64,000 nucleotides of DNA from Metellina segmentata (GCA_947359465.1 OX375873.1:90913978-90977977), one strand, 5' to 3'; positions 1 to 15,200 are shown, counted from the first letter of the stretch. Notes: generated by a model from the letters alone, not told the origin. Program-made: numbers and translations.

Positions 1-41
1 TATTGTATTATGAATATAAATCTCCATATTTCATTTGCTAG

Positions 42-226
42 GTCAACTGGCAGAAGAAGAGAAAACAGGAAATGGTTCTATTTCATACAATACGTATTTG
101 GGATACATTCTTGCTGCCGGAGGATTTATTGTATGTTCTCTTGTTATAGTCTTTTTCATAATTCAAGCAGCAACCATAGAATTCAGCAAATATTGGTTAA
201 GTTACTGGCTGTCTTTAGGAGATGGA
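42..226 (+). CDS. ABCC5-like: ABCC5-like exon a (start of TMD2)
   Basis: The exon opens after a TTTGCTAG acceptor with two bases that finish a Gly codon, and ends in phase 0 before GTAAGT. It encodes [16 protein letters not shown] followed by a hydrophobic helix and [15 protein letters not shown]. This matches the linker and first helix of ABCC5 TMD2, where the family has GQL...G.GS and the WLSYW motif. It is the first exon visible; the gene continues upstream. Confidence 0.93.
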
Positions 227-3200
227 GTAAGTATCGTGTTCAGAATTTTTACAAATTTTCTAGACAAATCAAACTTTTTAGAGTTAAAGATGGCAAACAA
301 TATAAAGTATTACTAGTGGTACTTTGAAAAGATGAGATAAATTCGAAAGTAAGCACAAAGAAATTGGAATTATTTTCATAAGAATTATATTTAAATAGTC
401 AAACTGCTAGTTCAGTGCTGCCACAGGCAACTTTTGCACTATTTTTCTACCTTGGTGATCTTTGAAAACAAATTGAAAGCTCCTAGTTTCGAAATTTTGT
501 AACTTTTAAATATATATATATTTTTATTATTAATTTTTTTTTTTAATTCACCGAACGTCAACAAAAATGTTGTCCTTTTTTTAACTGGTAGTGAGGAAGG
601 GGAAAATAATTTTTTGGATATTTCCATTGGTAGAAAATTTTCCAAGGAACACCAATTTCGAAGTTTTGGCACTAAGTCAAGTTAGTTTATTTTGAAATAG
701 ATGTGAATAACAGTAGTCTAAGTTTTGTGTAATTTGATAGATTTAATATTTTAATCCAGATGACTCGGGTGTTTATATAAGCCTCATAAGCACCAATGCA
801 CACAACTAAAACAACCACATACTTTCATGTAAAAAAATGTTTTTTTTTTCTTTTTTTTTTTAATTTTTAGTTAATTAAATAGTAGTAAGTAAGTAATATA
901 ACTAATTAAATACTTAAGAATATAAATATGTCGTTTTATTATTTTTATTGTTAAAATAATCTTGTTTTAGAATCGTACTTTGGAAACAGTGCCAACAGTT
1001 AATGAAAATGAAACTGAAGTTTTACCTACACCCAAACCAGTGAGTATGTCTGAGCATCCAGAATTGGACTTTTACCAACTGGTTTATGGACTTTCAGTTG
1101 CTGCAATGTTGTTCACAAGTTTGATTCTGGGGTATTTGTTTACAAAGGTATGTTTGGATTAAAATATTTGTTTTATTTTACAAGATAACATAAGATTTAA
1201 AAAATGTAATTAGGCGCATTTTAATATTTGTATTGCTAAATGACTCCTATATTACCTTGAAAGTATTTTTTGAGATCAACGAAAAACTCAAAGACAAATA
1301 GGATTAATGTACTTTTTATATGAATGGACAGAAAATTTTTTGGAGAAATCGACATGGAAAATAACTTTTTAATATTTTTATTCTTGTACTCGATACTAAA
1401 AGTCCTACAGGGTTTCCGCTTAACCTTAAAAAGCTTTGGTTTGATTTTAATTTTTAAAGGTTCTTTAAAAACTTCAAATTTTGTTGAAAGTCTGAAATGT
1501 TTTCAGAGAGCCTCATTTTTTACACTGCATATTTTATTTCACCTGCATTCAAAATCTAAGGTCAATGATACTTGCCCATGGTCAAGTGTCAACTAAAATT
1601 GATTGCATAATATTAATGGATTAACTAAAAATTAATGTTTTTAAAACTGTCAGTGTAGCACATACAAGTTTCTTCATCTATGCCCTCAGGATTAATCTAT
1701 TGAAAGTTATTTTTAAATAATTGATATTGCCGTATTTTTTTGAAAAGTGTGTTTTTATTTTCATTTTACTTATCAACTCCTTATAATTTGATATTTAATT
1801 ATTTCAATTAAAACTGAACATCTTGAAACTCCTTGCAGAGTACTGTTCCTTATATTTTTTTTCAAAGCTTGCTAAAAAGATTTTTTTGAAATAAGTAAAA
1901 AATCAATAGAAAATAGTAAATTTATTTCGTTTATTCTTAATATTTATTATTTATATTGTGTTCGTTGATGAGTCTCACAGTGACAAATTATACTAAGCTT
2001 TGTTTATTGCTTTTGAGTTTCTTTAAATTTTATTGATCAGTTAGAAACTTCTATTCTGTTTTACATTCAATAGTATTTTGTGTCCTATTCATTCAATATT
2101 TTTATGTTCATATATTTTTGCAGACGTCTTTACGTGCCTCCAGTAGCCTGCATGACAAACTTCTCAGGAAAATGTTTCGAAGTCCAATGCACTTTTTCGA
2201 CACTACCCCCATCGGAAGAGTTCTGAATTTGTTTACCCATGATGTTGATGAAAGTAAACCTCATTAACTTTTTATCATATTTGAGTTATATAATTGCATA
2301 TTGTTTTTGAATGATTTTTATTGAAGATGATTTATTAATTGAATGTTTGAAGAATTTGTATTTGATTTTATAAATGAGGTTTTCAGAATTTATTGCTGGG
2401 TTTACTGCAGCTCAGTGAGTTTGCCCTCTGCACTAGCAACATGTGAGTTATAGGAGGTGCAGGTTCTGTGTATTTTTCTTTACTGTGCTAGTGAACCTTA
2501 GTGTGTATGTATTTCCATTCACTTAATGTTTGGTGCAGCTTCGCTACATAAGGCCCTCTTGCCATGAAATTCTACCAACCAGAATTTATTACTTTATTAA
2601 ATGTGCTGGTTGCAAAAAGAAATTAATTATGATGAGACTAAAATGCTCTGTTGACATTACGTTGATTTATAAATTCAGAAAAGGTAACTAATTCAGTTAC
2701 AATTCTAATTTGAATAGTTAGTTCGTTTAGAGTTGTTTTAGGAACATCAACTCTTTGTTAGTATACAGTAACAGGGTGGTAATAAATATCAGGGAATGCT
2801 AAGGGAACTTTTTAATTCTGGAAAGATTGGAATTCTCAGGGAACGTTTTAATTCTGGAAATATCGGAATTCTGAGGGAACATTTAAATTCTGAAAAGATC
2901 AGGGAAAATCAGGGTAATTTTGATAGCTTAAATTGCAACTATTATCGTTTGTTCTATTTAGTGATGCGCGATTACCAGTACTTTTGATAATCGAATAAAT
3001 CGCATTTGCAGAAATCGTAATTAGAATAAAGAACACAGGCATCATAATTTTTAAACACTGTGAAAACCGCCGTTTTTTTTTTAATTAAAAAAAAATTTTG
3101 CAGACATTTTGTCTTGTTGCAGTGAGGATGTAGATATAACTTGAGATATACAATTTGTAATTAATAATTTTTTTGTGTGCATTAAATCAAATATTTTGCT

Positions 3201-6200
3201 TGCAATTACATTTTTGTAGAATTTTTTATGTATATTTGATTTTGATTTATAGTAATATTGTTGTAGGGTCAAGTGTAATAAGTTCATAATCAAAATATTT
3301 TGTATTTTTCTCCAGTTTTTTTCAATTGCTATTGTAAGAGTTCCATTAAGGGTTCCAACCCTTACAATAACAATTAAAATATCTGTAGAGAAAAAATACA
3401 AAATATTTGTGGAAAGTTATCCTTTTATCCCATCTGACCCTAAATATTTAAAAATAACGCGTGGATAATGTTTTTCGATACCAATCACGGATTACAACAT
3501 TTATTAAGGGAAATGTAAAATCAGGAAAATTTTTGAGACACTATAAGGGAACTTTATTCGAGGATTTTGTTGCCACCCTATGGAACACTGTCACACTGAT
3601 ATCTGTTCTGCAACCTGCAGTCTTCTCTGCACAATTTCTTGCCAGTTTTAACCTTCTTGACCAATATAATCTCAGTATCCTTTCATTGAATAAATAATGT
3701 TATTTAATCCAGTTTTTCTCAAACCTTTAACAATCATATTAATAATAAAATTTTATTTTGAACATCTGGAAAAGATATACAGAATTACCAGACCAAGACA
3801 AAGGAAATTTCAGAAATATAACCCACCAGCTATTCTCAAAGTTTGAGTCAAGTCGTTCACTTTCACAGGTGTTGTAAGCAGTGAGTTAGTTCCTTGCATG
3901 ATGAAGTCACATAAGTCATTGTGTATGCTGTAGCAAAAAAAAAAAAAGCAATACTACGCTATTTAGGATATTGTGCTCAGGGTTAAATGGTGAAACTATA
4001 CAACCTATGTGAAACAAACCAATTGTCACATTTTAATAACATGTCAAGCATGAAGATTAAACACAGGATTTAAATTTTATTAGTTTAATTAGAATTTGCA
4101 GACCCACTAATTAGATCTGGACTAAAGTTTCTCAAATGCTAATTTCTTTTGATGGATTAATTATTACTCACATTTCATGTTATTTAAATCCAATTTTGAC
4201 TAATATAAGTATCCATATGCATATTTCATAGGTATTTTCAGCACAGTTCTTGCAATATTGTACTCCTGAGACAAATTTATCATATTTAAACTTTGCAGCA
4301 GAATTGACAGTAACAGTGGATTTCATATTTTTTTTCTGTTGCTATTTGCCAATGTACAACTAACACCAATTTCTGTGCCAAGTATGTTTGTGAAATATGT
4401 GTATAAGATCATGATAAAAATTAATTCATATAAATATAAAGTATTGCTATTTTTTCCTAATCTTACTTTTTCTATTTTTTTCAGTGGATACACATTTGCC
4501 AGCTGTGATGGTTGTCTTGCTTCAGAGAGCTACTACTCTGGCCTTTACTCTTTTACTTGTTGTGGTGGTGTACCATTGGTTTGCGATTCCACTTGTGGTG
4601 ATGGGTATATTTTTCCTAATTCTCCAAAAACTCTTCAAAGCAACCATGAGAGATCTCAAAAGATATGAAAACATGTCACGGTCCCCTGTCTTTAGCCATG
4701 TTGCAGCTACAGTGAAAGGCTTATCAACCATTCGTGCCTATGAAAAGCAGCAAGACTTTTTTGACAGGTATTCTAAAATCTTTGATAACCATAATAGGGA
4801 TACAACACTTTGGTTCTTATTTCAATTGATATAATCTTCCATCTAAATATTCATATCCATGGTAATTTCTTTATAAATTTAGGCTGATCCACTTGGTTTT
4901 ATGCATTGTCATATTTTTCTCCCTTCATCGAAAAAAATATATACTTTTCAAAAATTTTATTTTAATTATTTAAAAAAAATTATTTTTAGTGCATAATACA
5001 GCAATTTTAAAGTTTTAGTTTGACCCGTACAATCCTATCATTCAACCATCTGAAAAAGTTTATTTTGATTTAGAGCTTTTATACAACTACACAAATTTGT
5101 GACCATTTCATCTTGAAATTTGTTATGGTCAGAGCAAAATATAGGTGTTCACATTCAATTACAATCACACTTCCATATATTTTCAAATGATGACAAATTT
5201 TTTCTCTCTTTCTTTCAACTGGAGCATTTTTTTATTTGCTTGTTTCATGAGTTAGTGTTAACCTTTTTACAAGAACTTAATCCCAAAAGGCATTTTGTGC
5301 CAACTTACAAGTACAAATACAAATATTGACGACCAGCTACAGGCTCAAGCCCAACAAGGCTGGTCCTTTGTTTATGAATTCCCCAATTCCCACTGACTAT
5401 CCAATTGTATCTTAAATTCGTACACTCCCTTTGAATTAACTATATTTTCTGGCAACGCGTTCCAACTGTCTATTACCCTATTAAAGTAGTAGTTTTTCCT
5501 TAAATCCCGATTAAAATGTGTCTTATTCAATTTATACCCATGGCCCCTTGTTCTGTTATCCCTATTGAAATTTAAGCCCTCTGTGTCCCCTTGTTTTACC
5601 AACTTGAAAAGCTGAATCAAATCCCCCCTCCTTCTTCTTCTTTCCAGTGTATATATGTTTAGCTTACTTAAACGTTCTTTATAGTCGAAATTTGCTATCC
5701 CCTTTATTATTTTTGTAGTTCTGTGCTGAACCCTTTCAATTAATTCTCATGTCCTTTCTCATATATGGAGCCCAGAATTTTACAGCATATTCTAGATGTG
5801 GTCTTACTAAACCCTTATATAACAGCAAGATTATATTCTTATCCCTTGAAGTTAGTCTTTTTAATATACCTATTAGCCTTTTTACCTGCAGCTGAACATT
5901 GGTGACCCATTTTAAAATCCCTGTGAATTATCACCCCAAGATCCTTGACTGTTTCTCCCTCCTTTACCTTTACTCCCTGCAGACAGTACTCGGCTCCACT
6001 GTTCCTGTAACCCATATGCAGAACTTGACATTTCCTTACATTAAATGGCATACCCCATTTTACAGCCCATTCGGATATCTTATCAAAATCCCCTTGTAAA
6101 TTCTCTATCTGTAACTTGGTGTCCACTGTCCCCCATATTTTTAAGTCATCTGCAAATATACTGATTCTATTCTTGATCCCCTGACCTATATCATCTATGA

Positions 6201-9200
6201 AAATTATAAATAAAATTGGTCCCAGAACTGATCCCTGAGGCACCCCACTTATAACTTCTGTCCACTGTGAATAATTTCCTTTTACCTGCACTCTCTGCTT
6301 TCTACCCAATAACCAATTCTTTATCCATATCAATGTTTTTTCCTGAATCCCCAGTCTTTCCAATTTAAACAGTAATGCCTCATGAGGTACTTTATCTAAA
6401 GCCTTTTGAAAATCTATGTACATGATATCCACACTGCTCTTATTATCCAGCTCCTCAGTAATTTTTTCATAGAACTTCAAAAGGTTTGTAGAGCAGGATC
6501 TGCCCTTCCTAAACCCATACTGATTATCTGATAACAGTCCCCCCTCTTCCAAGTATAAAAGTATATGCTTTTTTAACAGAGATTCAAATATTTTGCAAAT
6601 TACTGATGTTAGACTTACTGGTCTATAGTTGCCCGGATCACTTTGTTTTCCCTTTTTGAAAATTGGAGTTATGTTGGCCAACTTCCAATCTATTGGTACC
6701 CAACCCGTGCTATATGTTGAATTAGATATCGTGTGAATTACTTCCCCCAATTCTTCCACGCATTCCGCTAGTACTCTCGGATAAATATCATCTGGCCCTG
6801 GTGCTTTAGATAGCTTAATTCTTTTCAACTGAACAAATCTTAATATTATTGTTTCATAAAATGTTTGATGTGGGTATTGTATGAATAAGCACTGGAATTT
6901 ATTTAGTTTTTTTACACAATTCTAAACAATATTTTAGAAAACCATCTATTTCCTAAACGGACCGATTAATAATAAAACATTCAATCTTTCATATTACTTG
7001 CAATCTATTGATATTTTGTCATTGAAGTGAAATATGATTTATGTCAGATCATATTGCATTTCAAGTGAAAACCTTACACTTTCTCTATGTAAGTGCATAT
7101 CTAAAATAAATAGCATACACGATAATTGCATAAGGACTTGAGCTTAAAGAGCAGTTAAAAAATTTTGAATCCAGAATTTAAAGCATCTCACCAAAAGAAG
7201 TTGAATATAGCCCTTAACATCCATGTTATTATGTTTTAACCTGTGCATCCAAGTTTAATTTCAAACCTCATTTATAGATTAGTAGAAAAATAAATTTTAT
7301 TTTTGAAATTCTATTTGTTTGAAGCATTTTTCAATCGTTGAAAATGACTGTTTTCAACTTAGTTCTCTTTAAAATTTTTTAAATAAGTCTGTTAATTTGG
7401 TCTGCTAACCTAAATTTGTAAATGTACCCTTTAGTGATAATTCTGCCAGAAAATGTGAAAGGAAATTGTTTCCAATTAATCAAAGATAACAAAAAAATGT
7501 ATTTTCATCATGCAAAACCAACCAAATCGCAATCATTAAATGTTTATTTGACAATATATGCCACAGAAAACTTAGATGTTACCAATCTCATTAACCCTAC
7601 CAAGTAATTTTGACGAGATATCTTGTCTGTCAAGATTGGACCAATATCGCCAATAAAGATATCTCGTCATCAAGATATTGTAATTTTTTTTTATGATGAC
7701 GAGGTCAAGACCTGAATAGCTTTCTTCCAATGACGAGTTGTCTAGTCCCTCAAGATCTGGTCATTTTTTGCTGATGACAAGATAACTCCTTGAGACAACC
7801 ACCAGGAGGATTCATGAGAAAAACTCATTAATCAAATTTAAAATACTTCAAAAAGTAATGAAAGAGATGTATTCTGAGAAAAGGTAAAATTATGCTATGG
7901 TAATATTGATAGGATTGTAAATTTTGACTTTTAAATTATTGCAAGCGCTAATGAACCAGCATAACTTAGTGTCTACCAAAAAGTACTTCATGGTAGAGTT
8001 GGGGGGGGGGGTTACACTGGTTTTTATACTACCCATTTGTAAGCTTAGTTGTGGAGTGGTAGCTAAGCTTGTTACAGTACTCCCCCTCCAGAATTTTAGC
8101 AGAAGCCAAAATTCGATAGATGATGTCGCTTGTTGAATGATTGCCATTTTGCGTTAGACTGTGAGAGCTGTATTAAGATCACAATTGCTGTGTTGACTTT
8201 ATCAGCCACAGCGCCCCCTAGTGGTTGAAAGTTTTTGCATTAGACTGTGAGAGCTGTATTAAGATTGCAGTGCCTTTTATTAGCCGAAGTCTGAGCGGTA
8301 ATGTACGGATGGAGACTGATACGACACTAGAAGTGTACTATCACAGCGCCCCCTAGTGTTTGAAAGTAATTTGCATCAACCATGGCGATTTCTACAGTAC
8401 AGTGTACATTGTGGGTCATCCATCGAATTCGCAAATTATTACATGTTCAAATCACGTCCGTAGTCACCACTTATAGCAAGTGCGAATGAATCAGCGTAAC
8501 TTAGTGTCTACCAAAAAGTACTTCATGGTAGAGTTGGGGGGGTTACACTGGTATTTATACTACCCATTTGTAAGTTAAGTTGTGGAGTGGTAGCTAAGCT
8601 TGCTACAAAATATTACATTTTAGAGTTCAATGAGTTCAAAATTAAATCATTGCACTGTATACTGAAATTCCCTTGTATATTTCTGCTGAATTCAATTCAT
8701 TTAAAAATACCATTAAAGCAATTAAGAGCTTAAAAAGTCTCAAGATTACCAAATGCTAATTATTTTGTGCCTTGTACATAATTTCATTTACACTTAAAAC
8801 AAAATGTAGATATTTAAAACATTTGAAAACTCTTAATTCACACAAAAAAGTACCAATATATCTGTTCCCAAAACTTCTTTAGGACTATTTTCGCGACTTC
8901 CATAAATTTGGTTTATGTAAAGCTTGGATTTTTAAACTTAGGAAATCAACATCAATCTAAGTTGAGTTTGTATTACTTTGTAATTAAAATTATGTTTTAA
9001 TTTCTAAAGGTATTCATTATTTTTATTCCATTTATTACATTTCTTTTGTTAGAGTGAATAACTATTACATTTTTATTTTGATATTTAATGTATGTCATGC
9101 ATTGTTTGACTGAAAAACTGTTTTTTAAATTTCAGATTTACACAATTAGTAGATCTTCATGCCTCACCCAATTACTTATATTATTGCTCAATGAGATGGC

Positions 9201-12200
9201 TTGGTATTCGGATGGATCTCTTGTGTCTTTTCATCACTATAATAACTATTTTGTTTGTTCTTTATCTTAAAGACGAAGTGAGTCCAGCATTTGCAGCCCT
9301 TGCACTTGTTCTCGTCTTACAGGTATTTATATGTTCTTTAAACGTATGTCATTAGTAACAGATATGAAAGTTCAGGTTTATCAGAAGTGGTTGTTGTAAT
9401 CATTCACTTTGGGTTTAGGTTAGGAATAGTCTTTTATTAATTACCTTGTAAAGTTCAATGTTTAGACAACTATACAAGGGAAGTATTTTAAGTCCTTCAA
9501 AACATGTTGACAAATTGCAACAATGCCATATCATAATATGTGAAACTAGGGGGCTCCGCCCCCTGCTCGCTTACGCTCGCCGACCCCGGGGATTGCTACG
9601 CAATAACGTTTGGTTTGCTTCACAAACCAATACTTATTTCGCAAGTGATTTCACTTTTTTTTGCTTTAACACTTCATGCACCCTAAACTAATAGCCGCAT
9701 CAGTAAAACATCTTCTGTATCTTGTTGCCTGTACAATTTTAAGTAAACAGTGTTAATCTCCAAACTTTACGATCTGTACTTTGTCGGTAAACTGTCTGAG
9801 AACAGAGGGAAAAAAGCGAGCCTATTTCCTCGCCAAATAAAAAGAAATAGTTTTTATGGCAATTGTTGCTACTATAAATTTTATATCTGGCAAACCCGAT
9901 AGTCAAAATTGCAACCCACTACTGCTTGCGGAATCTGCTATGCGAACTGAAAAATATGAAATTTGTGTCACTAACTTTTGATTGCATCGAATTTATTTAT
10001 GAACCTATTTTAAAAATAATTGTACCATAAGGAAGAGTACATTCTGAGGTATATTGTGATATTTTTAAAATTAAAAACTAACAGTAATACGATATAGATA
10101 TGACCGTTTTAGTTTTGTATCGGAAGTTACGATCTGAAAGTTCCGAAAATTGTATGACCAACTTTTAATTGCATCCATTTTATTTATTAACCAATATGAA
10201 AAATAATTGTACCATAAGAAAGAGTGTAATGTAATGTATTCAGTGATGTTCTCAAATTTAAAAAATAATGAGTTTTGCTCTAGATATAACAATTGTAACA
10301 AAAAGTAGCGAAAATTCCGAAAATTGTATGACCAACTTTTAATTGCATCCATTTTATTTATTAACCAATATGAAAAATAATTGTACCATAAGAAAGAGTG
10401 TAATGTAATGTATTCAGTGATGTTCTCAAATTTAAAAAATAATGAGTTTTGCTCTAGATATAACAATTGTAACAAAAAGTAGCGAAAATTCCGAATTTTG
10501 TATGACCAACTTTTGATCACATCCAATTTAATTATTAACCGATTTCAAAAATAATAGTACCGTAAGAAAGAGTACATTCTGAGGTATACTGCGATATTTT
10601 AAAAATTAAAAACTAATAGTAATAAGATATAGATTCGGCAGTTTTAAAAAAAAGTAACAAAAATGTCCCGATTTTTCACGAATTTCAAAAAAATATTATC
10701 AAGAACCAAATTGAAATACCAAAACAAACTCAACGAGCTGCAAAAATTTATGTTGAGAGGTACTCTTTAAAAAAAACACACGGCTGAAGACTGAAACTTT
10801 ATACATGTTTTGCTCACTCGCAGAAAAAATTTCACTTCTTCAATTTTGACACTTAATAAAACCTAAACTAATAGCCGCATTGGAAATAAATCTTGATAAT
10901 TATCCAGGGAATACGATGAAGAGCAAACCATGTTAATTTCATTTTTTTTCGATCAGTACTTTCTCGGGAAACCGACTAAGAATCGAGATAAACAACACAG
11001 TTTTCAATCCTGCGGCGGCAACTTTTTTTTAATATAGAGAGATGATTGTGTGTGGTGTTTATAATGACTCCAAGATCTTTCTTTCAAGGTAATGAAGCAA
11101 TGAAATGTTAAAAATTAATCTGCTAAGGGATTAACAATGTAGAAGATTATTGAATTCGGAAATCTATTAAAAATTTTATTGGCAGAATTTCTAGTAAATG
11201 TTGTACTAGAAAACACTGGGAGTTTAAGAAAGTGAGAAATAAATAACTAGTGAGCTGGCGTGTTTGAAGGTGAAAGTGCGTAAAACCTAGATTAGTTCAT
11301 GTTTCCCAATAGTTTGTAGCAATGTGAGAAAGAAGGGGTGTTATTTTGAATTGTAAGGGAATCAGGTAAAGTTAAATTTTAGGGCCTGAGATACAGGCCG
11401 CCAAAGATGGGGCCTCGGGCGGCATTTCTCAATTGCGATTTTCGGCAAAATTTTAAAACGCTCTATCTCTGAAGCGATTCAAGATATTTTGTTGCTGTTA
11501 TTTTTAATTGCAAGATAATGTTTTTCTGATTAAAATGATATCCTCCTTTTAGAAATATGTGTCCAAGTTCTCTTGCTTGTAGCCTTCTAAATTTTGTTTT
11601 GAAAAACCAAAAATAATTTTGTTTTTAAAAATGCCAATCCCAAAAACTATAATTTTTTGACCATTGATCAGAACTTTAGAGTACTACATTCCCTGAAAAG
11701 GAGAGCTACCACTTTTGAGTTTAACAGATTTTATGAACAATGTTCATTTTTTAGCTTCCAAAAGTCGATTTTTTTTTTTTGTGCATTTAAAAAAATTTAT
11801 TTACATCAAAAACAACAATCTCAAAAATTCTGGGAATTTTACAGGAGTTATATATCTAAAGTTACCATATATCCTGACAAGGAGAACCCACAACTTTGGT
11901 TCTGGAATTTTTCACGGGTTTCTTAAAGAAATCTATTTTTGGACCAATGTGATTGAATAAAAATGACAAATTAAACAAAGTTGGAACTGATGAAATATTT
12001 TTATTCTTCTGGATTTTATTTATATAGAACTTTCTAAATCATTAACGGTGTGGAACAATGTGGAAGCTTCCGGAATGTAACGAAACCTTCCAGAACAATC
12101 TGGATGATTACAGAATGCAACAGAACCTTCTTGAACAATCTGAAACCATTCAGATAATTCTGTGTGGTTTGCCTAGCATATGAAATGGAGGACATATGAA

Positions 12201-15200
12201 TTCACAGTTTAGCTGTCGACAGGCAAACAAAGAGAGTGGTTCACCAAATTTGTGGTCCAACAGCACAGACGTAAGCTTTTATGAGGATTCTGCTGATTGA
12301 GTTGTATGGTATTTAGTGGATATGTCTTTGGACTGGAGTCACAGGAAAGTGAAGTGTGCTGACTATTTGCATATCCATGAAAGAGTGATATATCAGACTT
12401 AAAAAAAAGAGACTGCCTTCAGGTTGGGAATAAGAGTGCTCATTTCAAGACTATTTCAAAGTGAAGATGTTTCCAATGATGACTTATCTTTATTAAGAAT
12501 TAAAATGAGACTAGATTTTGATTTCATGAGACCAATATGTGAGTATGTGGTAATGGAAACTGGTTTAATATATGTCAAAATTTTCAATTGTTTATAAAAC
12601 CTGTTAAACTCTAAAGTGGCTCCTTTCCTGTTCAGGGAATGTAGTACTCTATGGTACTGATCAACAGTCAAAAAGTAAAATTAAGGGTTTTTTTTACAAA
12701 AAAAAATGCAAATGATCCGAAATTTGTAAAAGTCCAAAATCTGGAATGGCCAAGGTCCGGTGGATTTTGGACTTTGTACTGTATGTTCTTTGTTTAACCT
12801 AACAAGGTTTATGTGTGTGATCTCTGTAATCCACATAATACATTTCAAAATTATTTTGACTTTCATTCTTTTATGTTGTCTATTGGTTTAAATCTCTCAA
12901 TTGATATTTAAAAAAGAATTTGGAAGTGTTGAAGTGGTGTCTTTGTAGAATTTGGTATCATTTATGAAGCTAGTTATTCTTTTCATTTAGGATTGCATTA
13001 AGTAGCCATATTAAACTGTTGCTGAACAAACTTAAAACTTGTTTTTATTTTAATTACTATGTTTTCCAATCTTTACTTTAGTTGAGTGGCTTGTATCAGT
13101 TCATCGTGAGACTTGGGTGTGAATTGGAATCAAGATTTACTTCAGTTGAACGAATTCAAACTTATGTTGAAGATCTGGAAGCAGAAGCTCCTGCAGAAAT
13201 AGATAAAACTAGGCCTTCACCAGATTGGCCAACTCGGGGTCACATTGCTTTCAAGGATGTCAATATGCGTTATAGGCCAGGCCTGCCTCTGGTTCTGAAA
13301 GGGCTCACATTTGAAATTGAACACCAAGAAAAGATTGGTATTGTTGGGCGAACAGGGGCTGGTAAGTTTGAATTTTTCTTATGAATGTGGCAGTTTTTCA
13401 TTATATGTTTACTTGAATATATTTGTTACTGAATAATAGGAAATGTAGAAAATTTATTTGAAAATGAAGCAAATAATTGTATTTTACTGGCTTATTTTTA
13501 TTGTTGTTTTACATGATGTTTCAATGTAAAAAATTGCAAACCCTATTTGATTAATATTGCATATTGTGTATTTAATAATTTATTGTTTTGCAATTTATTG
13601 TGTATTTAAACCCATAATTTTAATTGTCATTAAAGACACATCTTTAGATGTGTATAGACATCACAAACCAAGAGGTACCCAAGTGAGATTTCCTTTTCCA
13701 TTTTTACCCTCGTCTACTTTTTTTTTTGCATTTTCTTCTCATTCGGTTGTCTGTCTTGTATCTGACGCAACTTGGCCAAATATGACCTTGTGCCATGAAA
13801 CCCGAAAGCAACCAACCACCCCAAAAAGTGTGTTTTATTTAATTACACAATTTTGTTTGTTTTCCACATTTGTATTATATACTTGCAATTGAATCCCCTG
13901 TAGTTAACACCTGGTAATGAATTTTACTAAGCAACAAATTTGTGAAGTATCTTGGATACATATTGTTCACCATTAAATTCTTCAAGATCTGAATTTACAG
14001 CACCATATATTGTTCATGTATTCAGATTTTTGCCAATTATTTAAAAAATTGGTACCTGCCCGTTAGCTGGTTGCCCCAAAACCGCCAAGCTTTAAAGTTG
14101 GAGCTGTTATCGCCAAGCCTAAATGTAGACGAGTAAAGCATATTTCCAGGTATTTGTTATAGGGTTGCTATAGACGTTAAAATATAAATTCTTTAAAGGT
14201 TAGTTTGGCTGAATTATTGCTGTAATTTAGCTGTTTTTGTCTGGTTACAGTTACTGGTTACCCAGCTAACAGGAAAGTACCAAAATATTTCCTGGTTAAC
14301 ATGGCTCTAAAAGATTTTGTAAAAGTGCAATACTGTGTGTATGGTTACCATTAATTTTTAAATTAAAATTAATTTGAGTCTTTTTCATTTTTCTTGTATT
14401 ATTTTTGTCTTACAGATCATTCACAGATCTTATTTATTTAATTTTTAGTGCACTTTTTAACATTCAAAGTTTTTATTTTTATGATAGGGAAGTCTTCATT
14501 GGGTGCTGCACTTTTCAGATTAGTAGAATTAGTTTCGGGCAAAATTACAATTGATGGTGTTAATATTGAAGAACTTGGTTTAGAAGACTTGAGATCCAGA
14601 ATGTCTGTAATACCCCAAGATCCTGTATTATTTCAAGGAACCATCAGGTAACTATCATGGATTTTATTTAAATCCCGAGCTTTCATTCTTTAAAACATGC
14701 TTTTTAAAAATGTACCATTGTATTCTGATAGTTGTTATAGGTTGACAATGACAGTACTATTTACCTTTAAATAAATATATTTTAAATTGTTATTTTATCT
14801 TTATCTTGCTGAACAAGGTGCAGTTTACACAAATATGAAAGATGATCTAGCTTTCAACATTATATTTCCTTGGTACACAATTTTCCTACAAGGCAGGGGG
14901 AAAAGGATTCAGTTTTTGTTTGCTATCTAAATTATATATTGTTGCATGTCTGGCTTTCATAAAATAATGTGTTTGAGTTTTTAAAGATATTTAAATTAAT
15001 GCTGATAATCTTCAATCTGGATTGATAGCTTTTGGTATAAATGTTGTCTTTTTAATGAATCTCAACACTGTGATACAATTTTGAATTTTAAAAACAGAAA
15101 TAAGCTGTTTAAAGTTAACTGATCAGTGCAAAAAAGTATCATCTGCATATAAAGTCACTCTATTATGTTAAGCCATTTATTGCATTCTTCCAATATTCTA

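Larger units (their letters stand above)
7933..8611 (-). mobile_element. Miniature LTR retroelement (TRIM-like), complete with target duplications
   Basis: Two near-identical direct repeats, 7937-8076 and 8472-8607, bracket only about 395 bases. Reading on the minus strand, each starts TGTARCAAGCTTAGC. The 4-bp sequence AAAT lies directly outside both repeats (7933-7936 and 8608-8611), as expected of a target-site duplication. A purine-rich tract adjoins one repeat and a primer-site-like sequence adjoins the other. There is no coding capacity, so movement would need enzymes in trans. Two copies of a sub-repeat ending AGCGCCCCCTAGTG lie inside. Confidence 0.82.

Noticed and set aside
3461..3697. 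A 78-codon frame between exons c and d, checked as a possible missing exon
   Set aside because: Exon c joins exon d directly through a split Met codon, and the frame lies mostly in the hAT-like repeat.
10071..10526. A 151-codon minus-strand open frame with repeated [10 protein letters not shown] peptide
   Set aside because: It is produced by the 174-bp tandem repeat (58 codons per unit) inside a Helitron; AT-rich codons and no domain.
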